Under the pieces are notes generated by a model. The model did not search any database. It was not told the origin of the DNA and was given only the letters and a program-made list of their open reading frames with translations. From Odontesthes bonariensis (taxonomy: Eukaryota > Chordata > Actinopteri > Atheriniformes > Atherinopsidae): 64,000 nucleotides of DNA. The stretch spans positions 30,119,349 to 30,183,348 of the forward strand of contig NC_134522.1 in assembly GCF_027942865.1 (NCBI RefSeq). Direction: 5' to 3'. Position 1 is the first letter of the stretch. Each line of letters opens with the position of its first letter. Both the position numbers and the translations under genes were made by a program. Below are positions 32,086 through 43,913 of this stretch, one piece after another.

Positions 32086-33159
32086 TTAAAGGAGCACTAG
32101 GTAGCATTTTCACCTAAAATTATAGCCTTCAGGAGTTTAACAAAGGTTAAACAAGTCAAAGGTAAGCGAATGAAGCCTGTCTCGCTCCCAACAGGGGTCT
32201 GTATGCTGAAAATCCCATATGTAACTTCGGCAGGAGCGACCCGCTTCTGAAGTGTCGTGATGCGCGAGAAGAGTCGTTTGTGTTTACGGCATTAGCTAGG
32301 TACTGTATGCTAGCTGTAGCTGTAGCTATGTGTTCGCTTGCGTTGAAGAGCCAACACCAAGCGTTTCATATTCTGCCTTTCACAGACTGAATATGAAACG
32401 TTCGATGTTGGTACTTCCCATCTTTGTGAAATTTCTCCAAGCATGATCTTGTTCATCTACCATAGTGATCTGCGTTTTAGATCGTAAAGAGACAGGTGAT
32501 GATGGTGCTCTAATTTCTTCTGAGTTCGAGACGTAGCCTAGCTTCAGAAATACACGGACTGACCTGATTAGAATAAGAATAGCGTTTTGATCCGAACAAG
32601 AATTGTTATCTACAAATGAAAATTGATTAATTTGTGATTGTAATCGGAATAGTGTAGAGCTAGTCTGCGTTTATTGCAGCGTGTGTTGGTAGTGCCTGCG
32701 CGCATCTGTCTAAGATGTAACTTTTGTAAGTGTCTGCTAATACAAAGGAATCACTCCACGAATACACCATGATGAGGGAAGAATCCCATTCAAGATCAGC
32801 AACAGTCCATCCATACATCCATTATCTTCCGCTTGTCCGGGGGTCGGGTCGCGGGGACAGCAGCCTGAGCAGAGAAACCCAGACGAGCTGTCCCCGGGCA
32901 CTTCCTCCAGCAACAGTATTATAGCATATTATCTTGAGTTCTCTCTACAGAAAATCTCTGATTATAGTATCTTACGTGGGCAGTCTACACTTGTGAATCA
33001 GATGACCTAACTGCACTGACTAAATAACACAACGGCAGCATTCGCCACGATGGTTAGTTAGTGGGTGTGTACAGGTGGGCATTTTTACGACAGTGTAGAA
33101 TTTCAGTTTGACCAATAGAGATCGCTATACTGCCGCTAAACTACCTTGTATCCCTTTAA
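32086..33159. mobile_element. TTAA-type DNA transposon, non-autonomous
   Basis: Starts TTAAAGGAGCACTAGGTAG and ends CTACCTTGTATCCCTTTAA, imperfect inverted ends within TTAA. Fish elements with this start are commonly assigned to the Kolobok/piggyBac-like TTAA group. About 1.07 kb, no transposase. An internal pair (AACACCAAGCGTTTCATATTC and GAATATGAAACGTTCGATGTT, about 32350-32415) forms a hairpin. Confidence 0.7.
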
Positions 33160-33686
33160 AGGCCTACAGAAAGCTGACACTACACCCAATACATAATGAT
33201 AATACATACACAGAGGAACAATAATAATCATTGGATCATTACACCAAAACATTTCATAAACGCATGAAATTTGCGATTTTGAATTTGCCGCTTTGAAATC
33301 CTTCCTGGAATTCCAGACTGGGGGCGGGGCTTCCGTGCGACGTCACCATGTGCCATGGTTTTTCCTGGCTGCCGCTATTGTAGTATGCTTGTTGAGTGGT
33401 GAAGGCAATAAAACGTTGGGTTCAGTGCCGTTTATATTGCGAGTAGATGTACGAAGTGCTGTGGGTGCGTGTGTTGCCCTCAGCAGCTCACACCACCGGG
33501 GACAGAGGAAGCAGAGAGACCCGCGGTCGGAACTTGTGTCCCCAGGGGGAATCCACCTGGCGGAGAGGGGATACACCGCGGGATGGTTGCCCTGAAATCA
33601 AGCGTCAAGAGCCCCTTGATGATCGCTCTGCCGGCTGATTTCCGCTCTCCGCCAGGTGGATTCCCCCTGAGTGTCCGCACCGCAGG

Positions 33687-34374
33687 CAGTGTTGCCAAAA
33701 AAAAATCACAAGAAGTCGCTATTGGCTCTCTGAAAAGTCGCTAGAAGTCGCTAGATTGCGTCATGACGTCATAAGTGACGTAACCACGCCCATATTATAT
33801 ATTTTCGCTCCTACCCGAGCCGAAATCAGCCGGCCTGAAGCTGATTTCAGCTCTAAACTCTGTAAACTTTAGCAACATTTGAAACTTTTCAGGCCAGAAA
33901 GTTGTCGTTTAGATCCCCAATGTGTTAAAAACCTGCCAAAATACCGGCTATTTACAATTTTGTTCCGACGAATTCGGCGCTACTAAAGCTAGCCGCAGTG
34001 GGCAACGCACTTCCGGTTATTTTGACAAAATAAAATACCCGTTGCCTTTTATCATAGGGAAAGCCATTACGATAAAAAGGTGCTTTTGTTTTGAAAACAG
34101 GAAGTGAACCTACCCTCGTTGTAGCTAGCTTGAAACTGCCGTTTTGACAGGAAATGACGGTATGCCAGGTTGCCGCCGTCCTGCAGTGCTTCTGTCTCGG
34201 CTTGTATGGTGTCGTGGGGCAACTGATTTGTCACTCACAAAACAAGTTAAATTGTCGCTAGATTCAGCCAGATTGAGCCCGAAAGTCGCTAAGTCGCAAG
34301 ATTTTTTTTTTTGTCGCCAGAGATGGCCAAAAGTCGCTAAATCTAGCGACAAAGTCGCTAAATTGGCAACACTG
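33687..34374. mobile_element. hAT MITE with exact 8 bp target duplication
   Basis: Ends CAGTGTTGCCAA and TTGGCAACACTG; ACCGCAGG on both sides (33679-33686, 34375-34382). Subterminal AAGTCGCTA repeats at both ends. 688 bp, no coding region. Confidence 0.9.
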
Positions 34375-34516
34375 ACCGCAGGGAGCTGAACACGGCGGGA
34401 TGCGCTCCGGCTGATTTCACCAGAGAGGAGGCAGGCGAACAGGCAGACACAGACACAAGTTCCAACCGCAGGTCTCTCTGCTTCCTCTGTCCCCTGTGGT
34501 GTGAGCTGCTGCTAGA

Positions 34517-34844
34517 GCTGTAACAAAATCCAGGTTATCCGGTTTTCAACCCGGATAAATACGTCACCCGGGCAGACCGGATGGTGGCATGCATTTGATC
34601 CGCCTTAAAAAAATTAAAAAAAAAAAGATTAAACCGGAATATATATATCCCTCTTTAGTTGCCTACTAGGCTACAGTCTTTCTCTAGCATGGTGTTCAGT
34701 CACGAACACACAGTCACAGATAGAGCTGTAACAAAATCCGGGTTATCCGGTTTTCAACCCGGATAAATACGTCACCCGGGCAGACCGGATGGTGGCATGC
34801 ATTTGATCCGCCTTAAAAAAAAAATTTAAAAAAAGATTAAACCG

Positions 34845-34886
<42 letters not shown>

Positions 34887-37072
34887 TCCCTCTTTAGTTG
34901 CCTACTAGGCTACGGTCTTTCTCAAGCATGGTGTTCAGTCACGAACACAGTCACAGACACACTGAGTGAAACGAAACCTAACTCCCGCCCCGTTTGTCAC
35001 GAGCCGGTTAAGTGAGCCATGCCCCCTCCTGATCCGTCCGGACTTGCGATCCGTCCGGACGGGACGAATCCCCACTGACTCGTAACTGCTCGAACGGCTC
35101 ACTCTGCTCGCGCTCGGCTCTATCTCTCTGCTTGCTCGCAACTCTTAGTTGTATAAATGAGCCACACCACCACTTATGTTCCAACTTCGTAGCGTTGCAT
35201 TTTTTTCTCTAGTTAAGCCAGACTCTCTTGAGCCACTTTGACGGATCCTTGCTCGGTCAGATCGTATATTGAGTTGTTTCTGTGTGGAAGCGGGTGCCTG
35301 AGTCTGGCGAATCATGCCGGCTCTGGGTGACTCACGGCCAGACGAGTCACGCGGCAGAATCGAAACTTAAAATGATCCGAGTTGGCACGGATCCGCTACT
35401 TGCCCGTCTGACCCGCTGAGTCACCCAGAGCCCGCGATTCAGCGGTCAGACGGGCAAGTAGCGGATCCATGCCAACTCGGATCTTTTTAAGTTTCGATTC
35501 TGCCGGCAGCAAGGATTGTCGACTCGTCAACCCATCTGACTGCTGAAGCCTCTGTAGCTCGCTACAGGCTCGGTTAGCGTGGCTTCATGCATCTTGTACA
35601 GCCGTTGAAAAAGAATCATTTAGTGATATAGGGAGGGCAAGATCATTCCATGTTGTTTACTTGTAGGTCTAAACTCAGCATTGCCTCACCTAATGCTACC
35701 ACATTTGTCGCTGTGTAAATGCACACACTAGCTGTTGTGTCTGGCTTTCAGATAAAATGGCATTGAATTATTACTTGACAAAAATAAATTAATGAAATTG
35801 TAGCCGTAGGCTGCTCTTTGATTTATCAAAATGAATTGATAAATGGGACAAAAAAAAAGGCGAGGCGCATAGCCACTAAACGGCAGAAAGTTTTTTTTTT
35901 TTTTTTTTTTTTTAATACGTGACTCAAGTGATTCAAGTGATCCGTATAACTCGGATCCCCTCCTCGAAATGATCCGATCAGCCCGGATCACCCAAAAGAT
36001 TCGAGTTAAGCATCTCTAGTCACAGACACACACTGAGTGAAACGAAACCTAACTCCCGCCCCGTTTGTCACGAGCCGGTTAAGTGAGCCATGCGCCCTAC
36101 TGATCCGTCCTGACTTGCGATCCGTCCGGACGGGACGAATCCCCACTGACTCGTAACTGCTCGAACGGCTCACTCTGCTCGCGCTCGGCTCTATCTCTCT
36201 GCTCGCTCGCAACTCTTAGTTGTATAAATGAGCCACACCAACACTTATGTTCCAACTTCGTAGCGTTGCATTTTTTTCTCTAGTTAAGCCAGCCACTTCA
36301 TGACGGATCATTGCTCGGTCAGATCGTATATTGAGTTGTTTCTGTGTGGAAGCGGGTGCCTGAGTCTGGCGAATCATGCCGGCTCTGGGTGACTCACGGC
36401 CAGACGAGTCACGTGGCAGAATCGAAACTTGAAAAGATCCGAGTTGGCAGGGATCCGCTACTTGCCCGTCTGACCCAGAGTCACCCAGAGCCAGTGATTC
36501 AGCGGTCAGACGGGCAAGTAGCGGATCCATGCCAACTCGGATCTTTTTAAGTTTCGATTCTGCCGGCAGCAAGGATTGTCGACTCGTCAACCCATCTGAC
36601 TGCTGAAGCCTCTGTACCTTGCTACAGGCTCGGTTAGCGTGGCTTCATGCATCTTGTACAGTCGTTGAAAAATAATCATTTAGTGATATAGGGAGGGCAA
36701 GATCATTCCATGTTGTTTACTTGTAGGTCTAAACTCAGCATTGCCTCACCTAATGCTACCACATTTGTCGCTGTGTAAATGCACACACTAGCTGTTGTGT
36801 CTGGCTTTCAGATAAAATGGCATTGAATTAATGCTTGACAAAAATAAATGAATGAAATTGTAGCCGTAGGCTGCTCTTTGATTTATCAAAATGAATTGAT
36901 AAATGGGACAAAAAAAAGCGAGGCATATAGCCACTAAACGGCAGAAAGTTTTTTTTTTTTTTTTTAATAAGTGACTCAAGTGATTCAAGTGGTCCGTATA
37001 ACTTTAATCCCCTCCTCGAAATGATCCAATCAGCCCGGATCGCCCAAAAGATTCGAGTTAAGCATCTCTAGC
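34517..37072. mobile_element. Complex element with tandemly duplicated body, hAT-like ends
   Basis: Left part: a 205-225 bp block (TAGAGCTGTAACAAAATCC..., including CCGGATAAATACGTCACCCG) occurs twice, from 34517 and 34722. Body: about 1.06 kb occurs twice, 34948-36018 and 36019-37072, each ending GAGTTAAGCATCTCTA. The right end TAGAGATGCTTAACTC (reverse) and left end TAGAGCTGTAAC are weak inverted termini. Each body has a (T)n run and a strong hairpin. No transposase is recognised. No exact target duplication was found. Confidence 0.7.
35361..35506. repeat. Large hairpin in body unit 1
   Basis: CAGAATCGAAACTTAAAATG and the following GATCCGAGTTGGCACGGATC, ending near GTCTGACC, return inverted after about 20 bases. 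Arms are about 60 bp. The same hairpin sits in unit 2 (about 36418-36563) and, reversed, at about 51580-51705. Confidence 0.8.
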
Positions 37073-37702
37073 TGCAGAGGGCAACACACGCACCCACAGC
37101 ACTTCGTACATCTACTCGCAATAAAAAATCACCATGATCACCATCATCGTCCCCACTCGGACTCCGACCCACTTTCACTGGCAATGGCTGGCTCGAACCT
37201 GTATGGTTCTAGCCCCAATCCCTCCTCGGTTTCTTCCTCAGGCTCTTCATTGTCTTCTTCATTGTCATCAACAATATTAGGCTCGAAATTTGCCGTGAAG
37301 AAGCTGTCCAGGTTTGGCAAACTGCTGGCTTGCTACTAGAACTACTAGTATCAGACATGGTGATTGTTCCAGCAGTTGGCACGCGTGACGTCACGCACCT
37401 GTCGTCGGTTTGCCAAAATTCGAGTCAAATGTGGTGATAGTTTAATGGGCCTAATCAGGACTATCCAGGGGCCTAAACTTATTTTAAAATCATTAAAAAA
37501 TTCCATGGTATATAAGGAATCGATCTGCTATTTCAGTTTTGTGCAAAAAATCACCTTTCTGTAGGCCTTTAAGTATTGTAACAAAAATAAATGAATAAGC
37601 AGTTGATGGGCACCAAGGGGAGCTTTACATTCATAAAGCTTCCCTTGGCATAGCAAATGTGTTTGGCATTAACGGTATTCAGATTACAATTCTGCTGCCA
37701 TA

Positions 37703-37909
37703 ATGCTGGACAGGACAAGGGGAAAAAAAAAAGAAGACAAACCAGTTGAGTTTTCAGATAAAAACGTGCTCAACAGTCATTTTTTACTCAAGCTGCATCC
37801 AGGAGATGCTCAGCTCGCCTCATATAAAGTTGCCTACAGAGTGGCCCAGTGTAAAAAGGAATTAATATTTCCCTGTGCTGTGGACATGCTTTCAACCCGA
37901 GCCTTATAA
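37703..37909 (+). pseudogene. hAT transposase internal fragment
   Basis: The frame reads FSDKNVLNSHFLLKLHPGDA then SYKVAYRVAQCKKELIFP, the segment following the BED finger in ZBED5/SCAND3-type hAT transposases. It is probably the continuation of the element starting at 31456, separated by the TTAA elements. It ends in a stop at 37907. 37910-38482 shows no further clear homology. Confidence 0.6.
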
Positions 37910-38482
37910 AAAGACCACTCTGGTTTCAACTCTGCAGCCAACACTTTAAATAATTACACTGTAAAATGACATTTTACAATGCCAATTCCAGAAGGTGGGT
38001 GTGTTGGTACAGTGTGTGAAATGGGAATAAAAACTAGGGTCAAGGGTCCAAGAACGGCTCTCATCAGTTCCCAGGTGTTTACAGACTGAGGTTAAAAGAA
38101 GAGGGGATGCTACACAGTGCGACACGTGGCCCTTTCCCAAGCGTTTTTCAGCCGTGCTAACGCCATCAAACTCAAGAGGAGTTAACATTTAATAGATCAG
38201 TATTTAACAACTTTGTTGCACAAAGGCTGGGTGGCCTCTCGCGGCCCAGTTTCCCTTTTTAAATAAACATTCCAGTCATACGTATTGAATGTTGACCCCG
38301 TGGTTGAACATCAAACATTTAGATGCAAACCTTGAAGACGTAGAACGTTTCAAACTGGATATTTCGGCTGTTGTCTCGAAGCAAGTTCATCAACAGTTTC
38401 AAGTTCTCTGCTCGACTGATGTACTTAGAAGGTTTTGGATCAACATCAAATGAATCCCTGGAGTCAAAAGAACCACCACTTT

Positions 38483-38641
38483 TGTATTGTTCCTGTGTTC
38501 TTTGTATATTAACGATTCAGGACCAACAGTCAGGATGTGTAACTAGTCACGTTTATTACTCCTCTTCCTCACGTCTCCTCCATCCACCTTACATACCTCT
38601 GGCCACCCTCAGCCCCCTGGTGGTCATATCATACCGTTACA
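38483..38641 (-). mobile_element. Gypsy 3' LTR
   Basis: TGTATTGTTCCTG to TACCGTTACA on the plus strand. The polypurine tract CTAAAAGGGGGAGA (minus strand) adjoins at 38642-38655. Confidence 0.9.
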
Positions 38642-38667
38642 TCTCCCCCTTTTAGCTGGCAGTTTAA

Positions 38668-39184
38668 CGGTAGGCGTCCACTATTCCGGCACGTCAAGCC
38701 GTATCCAACGCATTCAATTCATTTTCAATGAAATCCGGCCGATCGTTGTCGCCGTGCTCGCAAAGCATGCTGGGATTCCGGCACGGCGAGCGACGGACCT
38801 GCGGCACGTCAAAAAGTTGGGCTCGGCCAAACTTTATGCAAATTTTCCACGGCAGACGGAGTGCGTTATCCAATGACAGTAGATCATGTGTTCTCCTGTG
38901 TCGGCTCAGCAGCAGCAGCACAGCAGCTCTCCTCGCTCGCAGATCCACAGCCATGGTGAAATACGAAATAATGTTCCATTGCTGACGATTTATACACATT
39001 CATTTCCCTCCAAAACTCAAATTTTTAGAGGGAGAAACTTCGGTTGGTTAAAATCACAAGTTATTTACTTTCCCCCGGAGCCATTCTACACGCCCCACAC
39101 ACCCACTGTAGTAGCAACACGGCGACAACTAGGCATCCAATCCGGCGAGTTACGTTGACGTGCCGGAATAGTGGACGCCTAGCC
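38668..39184. mobile_element. Harbinger-type MITE in the Gypsy 3' region
   Basis: Inverted termini GTAGGCGTCCACTATTCCGG and the reverse at 39150-39184 (GACGTGCCGGAATAGTGGAC). TAA on both sides (38665-38667, 39185-39187) fits the 3 bp Harbinger target. 517 bp, non-coding. Confidence 0.8.
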
Positions 39185-39584
39185 TAACTGTTTCAGGCAA
39201 ACCATTAACATAACAACATCTTTAAACAGTATGGCTATTTCCTTATTTTCATTTAGCATGTAAAACTTAAAAATTCACTTTTACTAATTTCAAACTTCTA
39301 AATTAAAACCTTAAAGCTTCAGCATTGAATCACAGAACCTAATGAAGAAATATTATTTTACCATAGCCATCTTGTAACTTAACATTGCTTTTCAAATAGA
39401 ACAGAACAGAACAAAACATCTTTGTTTCACAGCTCAAGAATATTCTCTATTTTTTCTTATTCCTTGTTTTTTCATTTAGAGCTCAAGTATTGTTATTATA
39501 TTTCTCTTTTTTTTCATTTAGAGCTCAGTGTCTTTCTCTTTTTTATTTATTTATTTTTATTTTTATTTTCTCTGTGTCCAATGT

Positions 39585-42575
39585 TCAAAGGTCCAGTCTT
39601 TCAGGAGGCCTAGATGGTCGGCCCGACCTAGTTGTTACGGTCTCACCTGGTTCTGGGGGTACTGGTACTTCCTTGAGGTGTGAGCGGTTGCGTCGCAGCC
39701 GTCCTCCCTCTGCTGTCTCCACCTCGTATGAGCGAGGTGTGTGCGCCGGCCCCACGACAGTCCCTCTGGTGTTTGTAGGTCTGACCCACACCTGCTGTCC
39801 CGGCTGTAGAGGTGGCAGCGTTTGAGTGCGATATCTCGGGTTATATGTCTGTTGTTGTTGCAGCTTCACCGCGGCATCCTTTGTTCTGAATGTTTTTAGA
39901 TCTGGCCACTCTGGTTGTAGTTGTGCTGGAGACGCTGGAACCGACGTTCTGATCCTTCTGCCCATCAGCAGCTGGGATGGGGAGAATCCATGGGCCAGTG
40001 GAGTGGCCCTGTAGGCCAGCAGTGCCTTGTGAAAGTCTCCCTCTTTCTCTAAGAGGGACTTGACTGTTCTCACAGCCCGTTCTGCCTCCCCGTTGCTACG
40101 GGGATAACGGGGACTACTTGTCACATGGGTGAAATCATAGTCCTGTGCGAACTGAGAGAATTCCATGCACGAGAACTGGGGACCATTGTCTGTGACTAAC
40201 ACTTCAGGGCAGCCGTGTCTGGCAAACACAGCTTTGATTCTGGCTATAGTCTGTTTTGCTGAAGTGCTGGGCAGCGTGCAGACTTCGATATAGCGGGAGA
40301 AGTAGTCAATCAGAACTAAATAGTTCCCATTCTGCCATTGGAAAAGATCTGCTGTGACTCTCTGCCAGGGTCTGCTCGGGAGCTCAGTAGTGAGGAGGGG
40401 CTCCACAGGTGTCTGAGCTTCACGTGCACATGTTTCGCATCTTTCCACCATCTGCTTCACAGCGGACGTGATGCCGGGCCACCAGACTGATTCTCTGGCT
40501 CGAGCTAGGCATTTGTTGATGCCTTGATGTCCCTGGTGCAGTCTCTGAAGGATGTCTGCTCTCATGTGCTCTGGGATGATCAGTCTCTCACCTTTCATGA
40601 GCAGTCCTCCCCCTACATGCAGGCATGACCTGTCTGGCCAGTAGGGTAGCAGCAGTTCATGCACGTCGCGTCTGTGTTCAGGCCAGCCGTTTGCAATGTA
40701 ACGGCTGAGGCGTTTACAGGCATCATCCGAGTGTTGGGCACTTTTAATCTGGTCCAGTTTGGTAGGTGTGGCTGGCAGGCTTTCCACCACGCTGTTCAGG
40801 TAAGCTTGACTTTCTTTTTCCAGGTTGTGCTCCACCTCTGTGCCTGTAGCTGGAAGAGGCGCCCTCGACAGTGCGTCAGCAGTTATTAGGTTTTTACCTG
40901 GGACGTGGGTGATGTTGAAGTTGAATCTGAGCAGCCTGAGTCTGAACCGGATAATCCTTGGCGGCAGGTCATCCAATGCTCTGGACTTCAGGAGTGTGAG
41001 GAGTGGTTTGTGGTCAGTTCTAATGGTAAAGTCCAGACCACTTAGGTATCCTCGCAGGCGCTCACATGCCCAGGTCAACGCCAATGCCTCTTTTTCAATT
41101 TGGGCATATCGTGATTCAGCTTTGGTGATGCTTCTTGAAATGAAAACAACAGGTCTCCACTCACCGTCTGTCTTTTTTTGTGTCAAGACCCCCCCTAGCC
41201 CATATGAGGAGGCAAGTGCAGACACTATGGTTTCATGGTTTGGACTGTATTGGGCTAACACTGTCTCTGACACCAGTTCTTCCTTTGTCTCTCTGAACGC
41301 TTTCTGCTGGGGTGGCCCCCATGCCCAGCTGTTCTCCGTCTTCAGCAGGTCACGGATGGGCTTTGTGAGGTCAGGCAGGCGGGGTGAAAATTTGCCAACA
41401 AAATTCACCATGCCCATGAAGCGGCGAACATCCGCCACATCTTTAGGTTCAGGCATTTCGAGGATCGCCTTGATTTTTTCTGGGTCTGCTCTGATGCCCT
41501 GGGCGTTGATGACGTGACCCAGGAACCGGATCTCAGTCAGACCGAACTGGCATTTTTCGTTGAGGGTGAGGCCAGCCTCTCTGAACTTCTGCAGCACTCT
41601 GTGTAGCCTGCTGTCATGTTCTGCCCGGTCCTGTCCTGTGATGAGGACATCGTCTGCGTGACAAAGGACTCCGTCTATGCCATCGATGAGCTGGGAGATC
41701 CTTCTTTGAAAATGTTCCGGGGCAGACGATATGCCGAAGGGCAGTCTTTTGAAGTAGTAGCGGCCCTCTGGTGTGATGAACGTTGTTAGCAGCATCGACT
41801 CCTTGTGTAGCGGCACCTGCCAGAAGCCTGATGTCGCGTCCAACTTGGTGAAGATTCTGGCCCCTTCGAGTTTGGCCAGCGTTTCATCCACCGCAGGCAG
41901 TATGTGTCTCTCTCTGATGACATTTTCATTCAGGTGAGTCAGATCTACACATATGCAAATTTTTCCTGAGGGCTTCGCGACCGGCACCATGCCCGCGCAC
42001 CACTCTGTGGGTTCTTCCACGCGGGCTATGACCCCCAACTCCTCCATCCTGTCTAGCTCCTCTTTCACCTTGGCGCGGAGAGGAATGGCCACTCTCCGTG
42101 GTGCTGAGAGTGCGTAGGGCAGGGCATCTCCTTTAAGTTTGATCTTGTATTCACCCTGGAGCTGGCCTAGCCCTTGGAAGACCTCTGGGTATGTTGAGCG
42201 GAGGGATGCCTCAGTGTCGTGTATGCTATTCAGCTGAGGGATCATGTGCAGTCTCCGGATGGTAGGGAGACCCAGCAGCGATGTGGTGAGATCTTTCACG
42301 ATGAAGACGTGCTCCTCAATCTTTCTATCTCCCCTCTGGATGACTGCAGTCACTTGCCCCATGACATTCAGAGGCTGGCCTGAAGGTCCCAGGAGAGGCC
42401 TGCGTGCTGCTGTGAATGCGCCATGTTTGTGTTCATCATATTCCGTTTCAGGAATGGCAGTCACAGATGCACCATTGTCCACTTTAAAACATACAGGTGT
42501 GTCATTTACAGTAAGTGTCTCAGTCCATGTAGGTGACTGTGAGTGGTTCACAGCCCCTAGGTAAGCTGCTGAATC
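39585..42575 (-). CDS. Gypsy pol: protease, reverse transcriptase, RNase H, integrase
   Basis: A frame of about 1,000 codons (ORF extends to 42593, but its first seven codons come from the inserted hAT). Order: protease with VDNGASVTAIPE (D-N-G-A in place of the usual D-T-G-A); reverse transcriptase with TKLDATSGFWQVPL and catalytic HADDVLITG; RNase H with TIRTDHKPLLTLL; zinc-binding HHCC (HQGHQGINKCLARA, ERCETCARE); integrase core with TADLFQW, VTDNGPQFS and SNGEAERAV giving D, D and E; a C-terminal tail with GQQVWVRP. It would copy element RNA into DNA and insert it. The frame is fully open, but its 5' junction to gag is broken by the hAT, so the natural gag-pol product is not made. Confidence 0.95.
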   Translation of the reverse strand, partial: DSAAYLGAVNHSQSPTWTETLTVNDTPVCFKVDNGASVTAIPETEYDEHKHGAFTAARRPLLGPSGQPLNVMGQVTAVIQRGDRKIEEHVFIVKDLTTSLLGLPTIRRLHMIPQLNSIHDTEASLRSTYPEVFQGLGQLQGEYKIKLKGDALPYALSAPRRVAIPLRAKVKEELDRMEELGVIARVEEPTEWCAGMVPVAKPSGKICICVDLTHLNENVIRERHILPAVDETLAKLEGARIFTKLDATSGFWQVPLHKESMLLTTFITPEGRYYFKRLPFGISSAPEHFQRRISQLIDGIDGVLCHADDVLITGQDRAEHDSRLHRVLQKFREAGLTLNEKCQFGLTEIRFLGHVINAQGIRADPEKIKAILEMPEPKDVADVRRFMGMVNFVGKFSPRLPDLTKPIRDLLKTENSWAWGPPQQKAFRETKEELVSETVLAQYSPNHETIVSALASSYGLGGVLTQKKTDGEWRPVVFISRSITKAESRYAQIEKEALALTWACERLRGYLSGLDFTIRTDHKPLLTLLKSRALDDLPPRIIRFRLRLLRFNFNITHVPGKNLITADALSRAPLPATGTEVEHNLEKESQAYLNSVVESLPATPTKLDQIKSAQHSDDACKRLSRYIANGWPEHRRDVHELLLPYWPDRSCLHVGGGLLMKGERLIIPEHMRADILQRLHQGHQGINKCLARARESVWWPGITSAVKQMVERCETCAREAQTPVEPLLTTELPSRPWQRVTADLFQWQNGNYLVLIDYFSRYIEVCTLPSTSAKQTIARIKAVFARHGCPEVLVTDNGPQFSCMEFSQFAQDYDFTHVTSSPRYPRSNGEAERAVRTVKSLLEKEGDFHKALLAYRATPLAHGFSPSQLLMGRRIRTSVPASPAQLQPEWPDLKTFRTKDAAVKLQQQQTYNPRYRTQTLPPLQPGQQVWVRPTNTRGTVVGPAHTPRSYEVETAEGGRLRRNRSHLKEVPVPPEPGETVTTRSGRPSRPPERLDL

Positions 42576-43905
42576 CAGTGGCGGCTCCTCCATAGGGGCG
42601 ATTTGTGCGACGCACTACCAAACACGGAGTTTTTTTTTTTTTTTAATCTAGTTGCTAAGGTGGGACTGATCTGCTGTAGGCAAACTGGTTGTATGTCATT
42701 GTCCAATCAGATTAAGGTCGCGCCTGGGGTTGCTACGCCCATTTTGTGCGATTTCTGTCAGGGTCGAATTTGCACCAGGAAGCTCCCATTGACATGAATG
42801 GGACCTCGGTTTTTTTCAAAAATCCTGCTCCCAATGCATTTTCTATGAGGGTTTATGTGCCCGCACAAACGACGCACAACGTGCTTTCGTCATATGTCTG
42901 TTGCGCGGGACCATGAACATTCTACTTGTTGTTGTAACATTGTGGTTTTCAATAAAGAAAAAAAAAAAAACATTCTATGAAGAAGATGGCAAGTGTCGAG
43001 TGCAACAATACGTTAGTGTTTCTGACAGAAGTACCCTTTAGTCGTCGTACTAATGCGGAGAAGGAAGTTTGGAAGAATTTTGCAGGATTTTCGGGCTCGC
43101 CTTGCGAGGCAAAGATGAAACCCAGGGCTCCACCAACCCTGCTATTTTTCCAGGTAGTATTTGATGTAGCTAAATAACTTAACCTTTTGTGCTCAATCAT
43201 TGACTTGCAATGATTTAAATCTTTTATATAATGTTGACAATGATAGCAGAATGTATAATGACACATTCATTGTTAATGGTGCAGTATTATATTTTAAAAA
43301 GAGAGAAATCTCACATAAGTAAGCTGCACTTAACCATGTTTGACAACTGGTTATATTTTCTAAGTCATATTTTCCAAAACTTCAATAAACACTTGACTTG
43401 GATTTATATGTTGTCATTTTAATTAGATTCTGTAGAATGAAAATTGAATGAATCTTATCATTAAGAGCTTATGTGTTTACTTATTTCATAGAATCCTGGA
43501 ACAATATGAGGAAAATAAATAAATAATGGTTAAGGTGTAATATTAACTGATTGGCAAATTATGCAAAAAATAACAACAAATTATTTAAAATTATTACGAT
43601 AAATTATGCTACCTAGACAAATATACCTCAGTCCTATGGACTTTTATGGTAGGCTACTTATGGACATAACGGGGGAAATTGCAGTCACTTTGGTTATTTG
43701 GCAGACCAAATAACCCCTCGACTCTGCGTTGTGTTTATTTAAGGAAGACAAGGAGTTTCTGGACGATTGGACATTTTATTTCCTGTGTGGGAACATAACA
43801 GGTTTGCATCAGTGCAATCGGTTCAGCTTCGCACAGCACACTCTGATGCAGCTTTCACAGACTGGAAATTGCACTACCTAAAAAAAATGTCAGGAGCCGC
43901 CACTG
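42576..43905. mobile_element. hAT element splitting Gypsy gag-pol, exact 8 bp duplication
   Basis: Ends CAGTGGCGGCTCCT and AGGAGCCGCCACTG, perfect inverted termini. GCTGAATC on both sides (42568-42575 and 43906-43913). 1,330 bp. Inside no transposase is recognised; a frame near 42977-43177 (EVPFSRRTNAEKEVWKNFAG) and AT-rich text follow. Non-autonomous. Confidence 0.92.
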
Positions 43906-43913
43906 GCTGAATC

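Larger units (their letters stand above)
33156..37572. mobile_element. Second TTAA-type transposon, adjoining the first, with nested insertions
   Basis: Starts TTAAAGGCCTACAGAAAG and ends CTTTCTGTAGGCCTTTAA. Its left TTAA is the same as the right TTAA of the preceding element. The interior is a foldback: text around 33425-33520 returns inverted at 34450-34510 and 37075-37125 (GCACTTCGTACATCTACTCG). A hAT MITE (33687-34374) and a tandemly duplicated element (34517-37072) are inserted in it. Its own non-nested sequence to 37572 shows no transposase. Confidence 0.7.

Noticed and set aside
40659..41517. Plus-strand ORFs of up to 230 codons
   Set aside because: Antisense shadows of the Gypsy pol gene.
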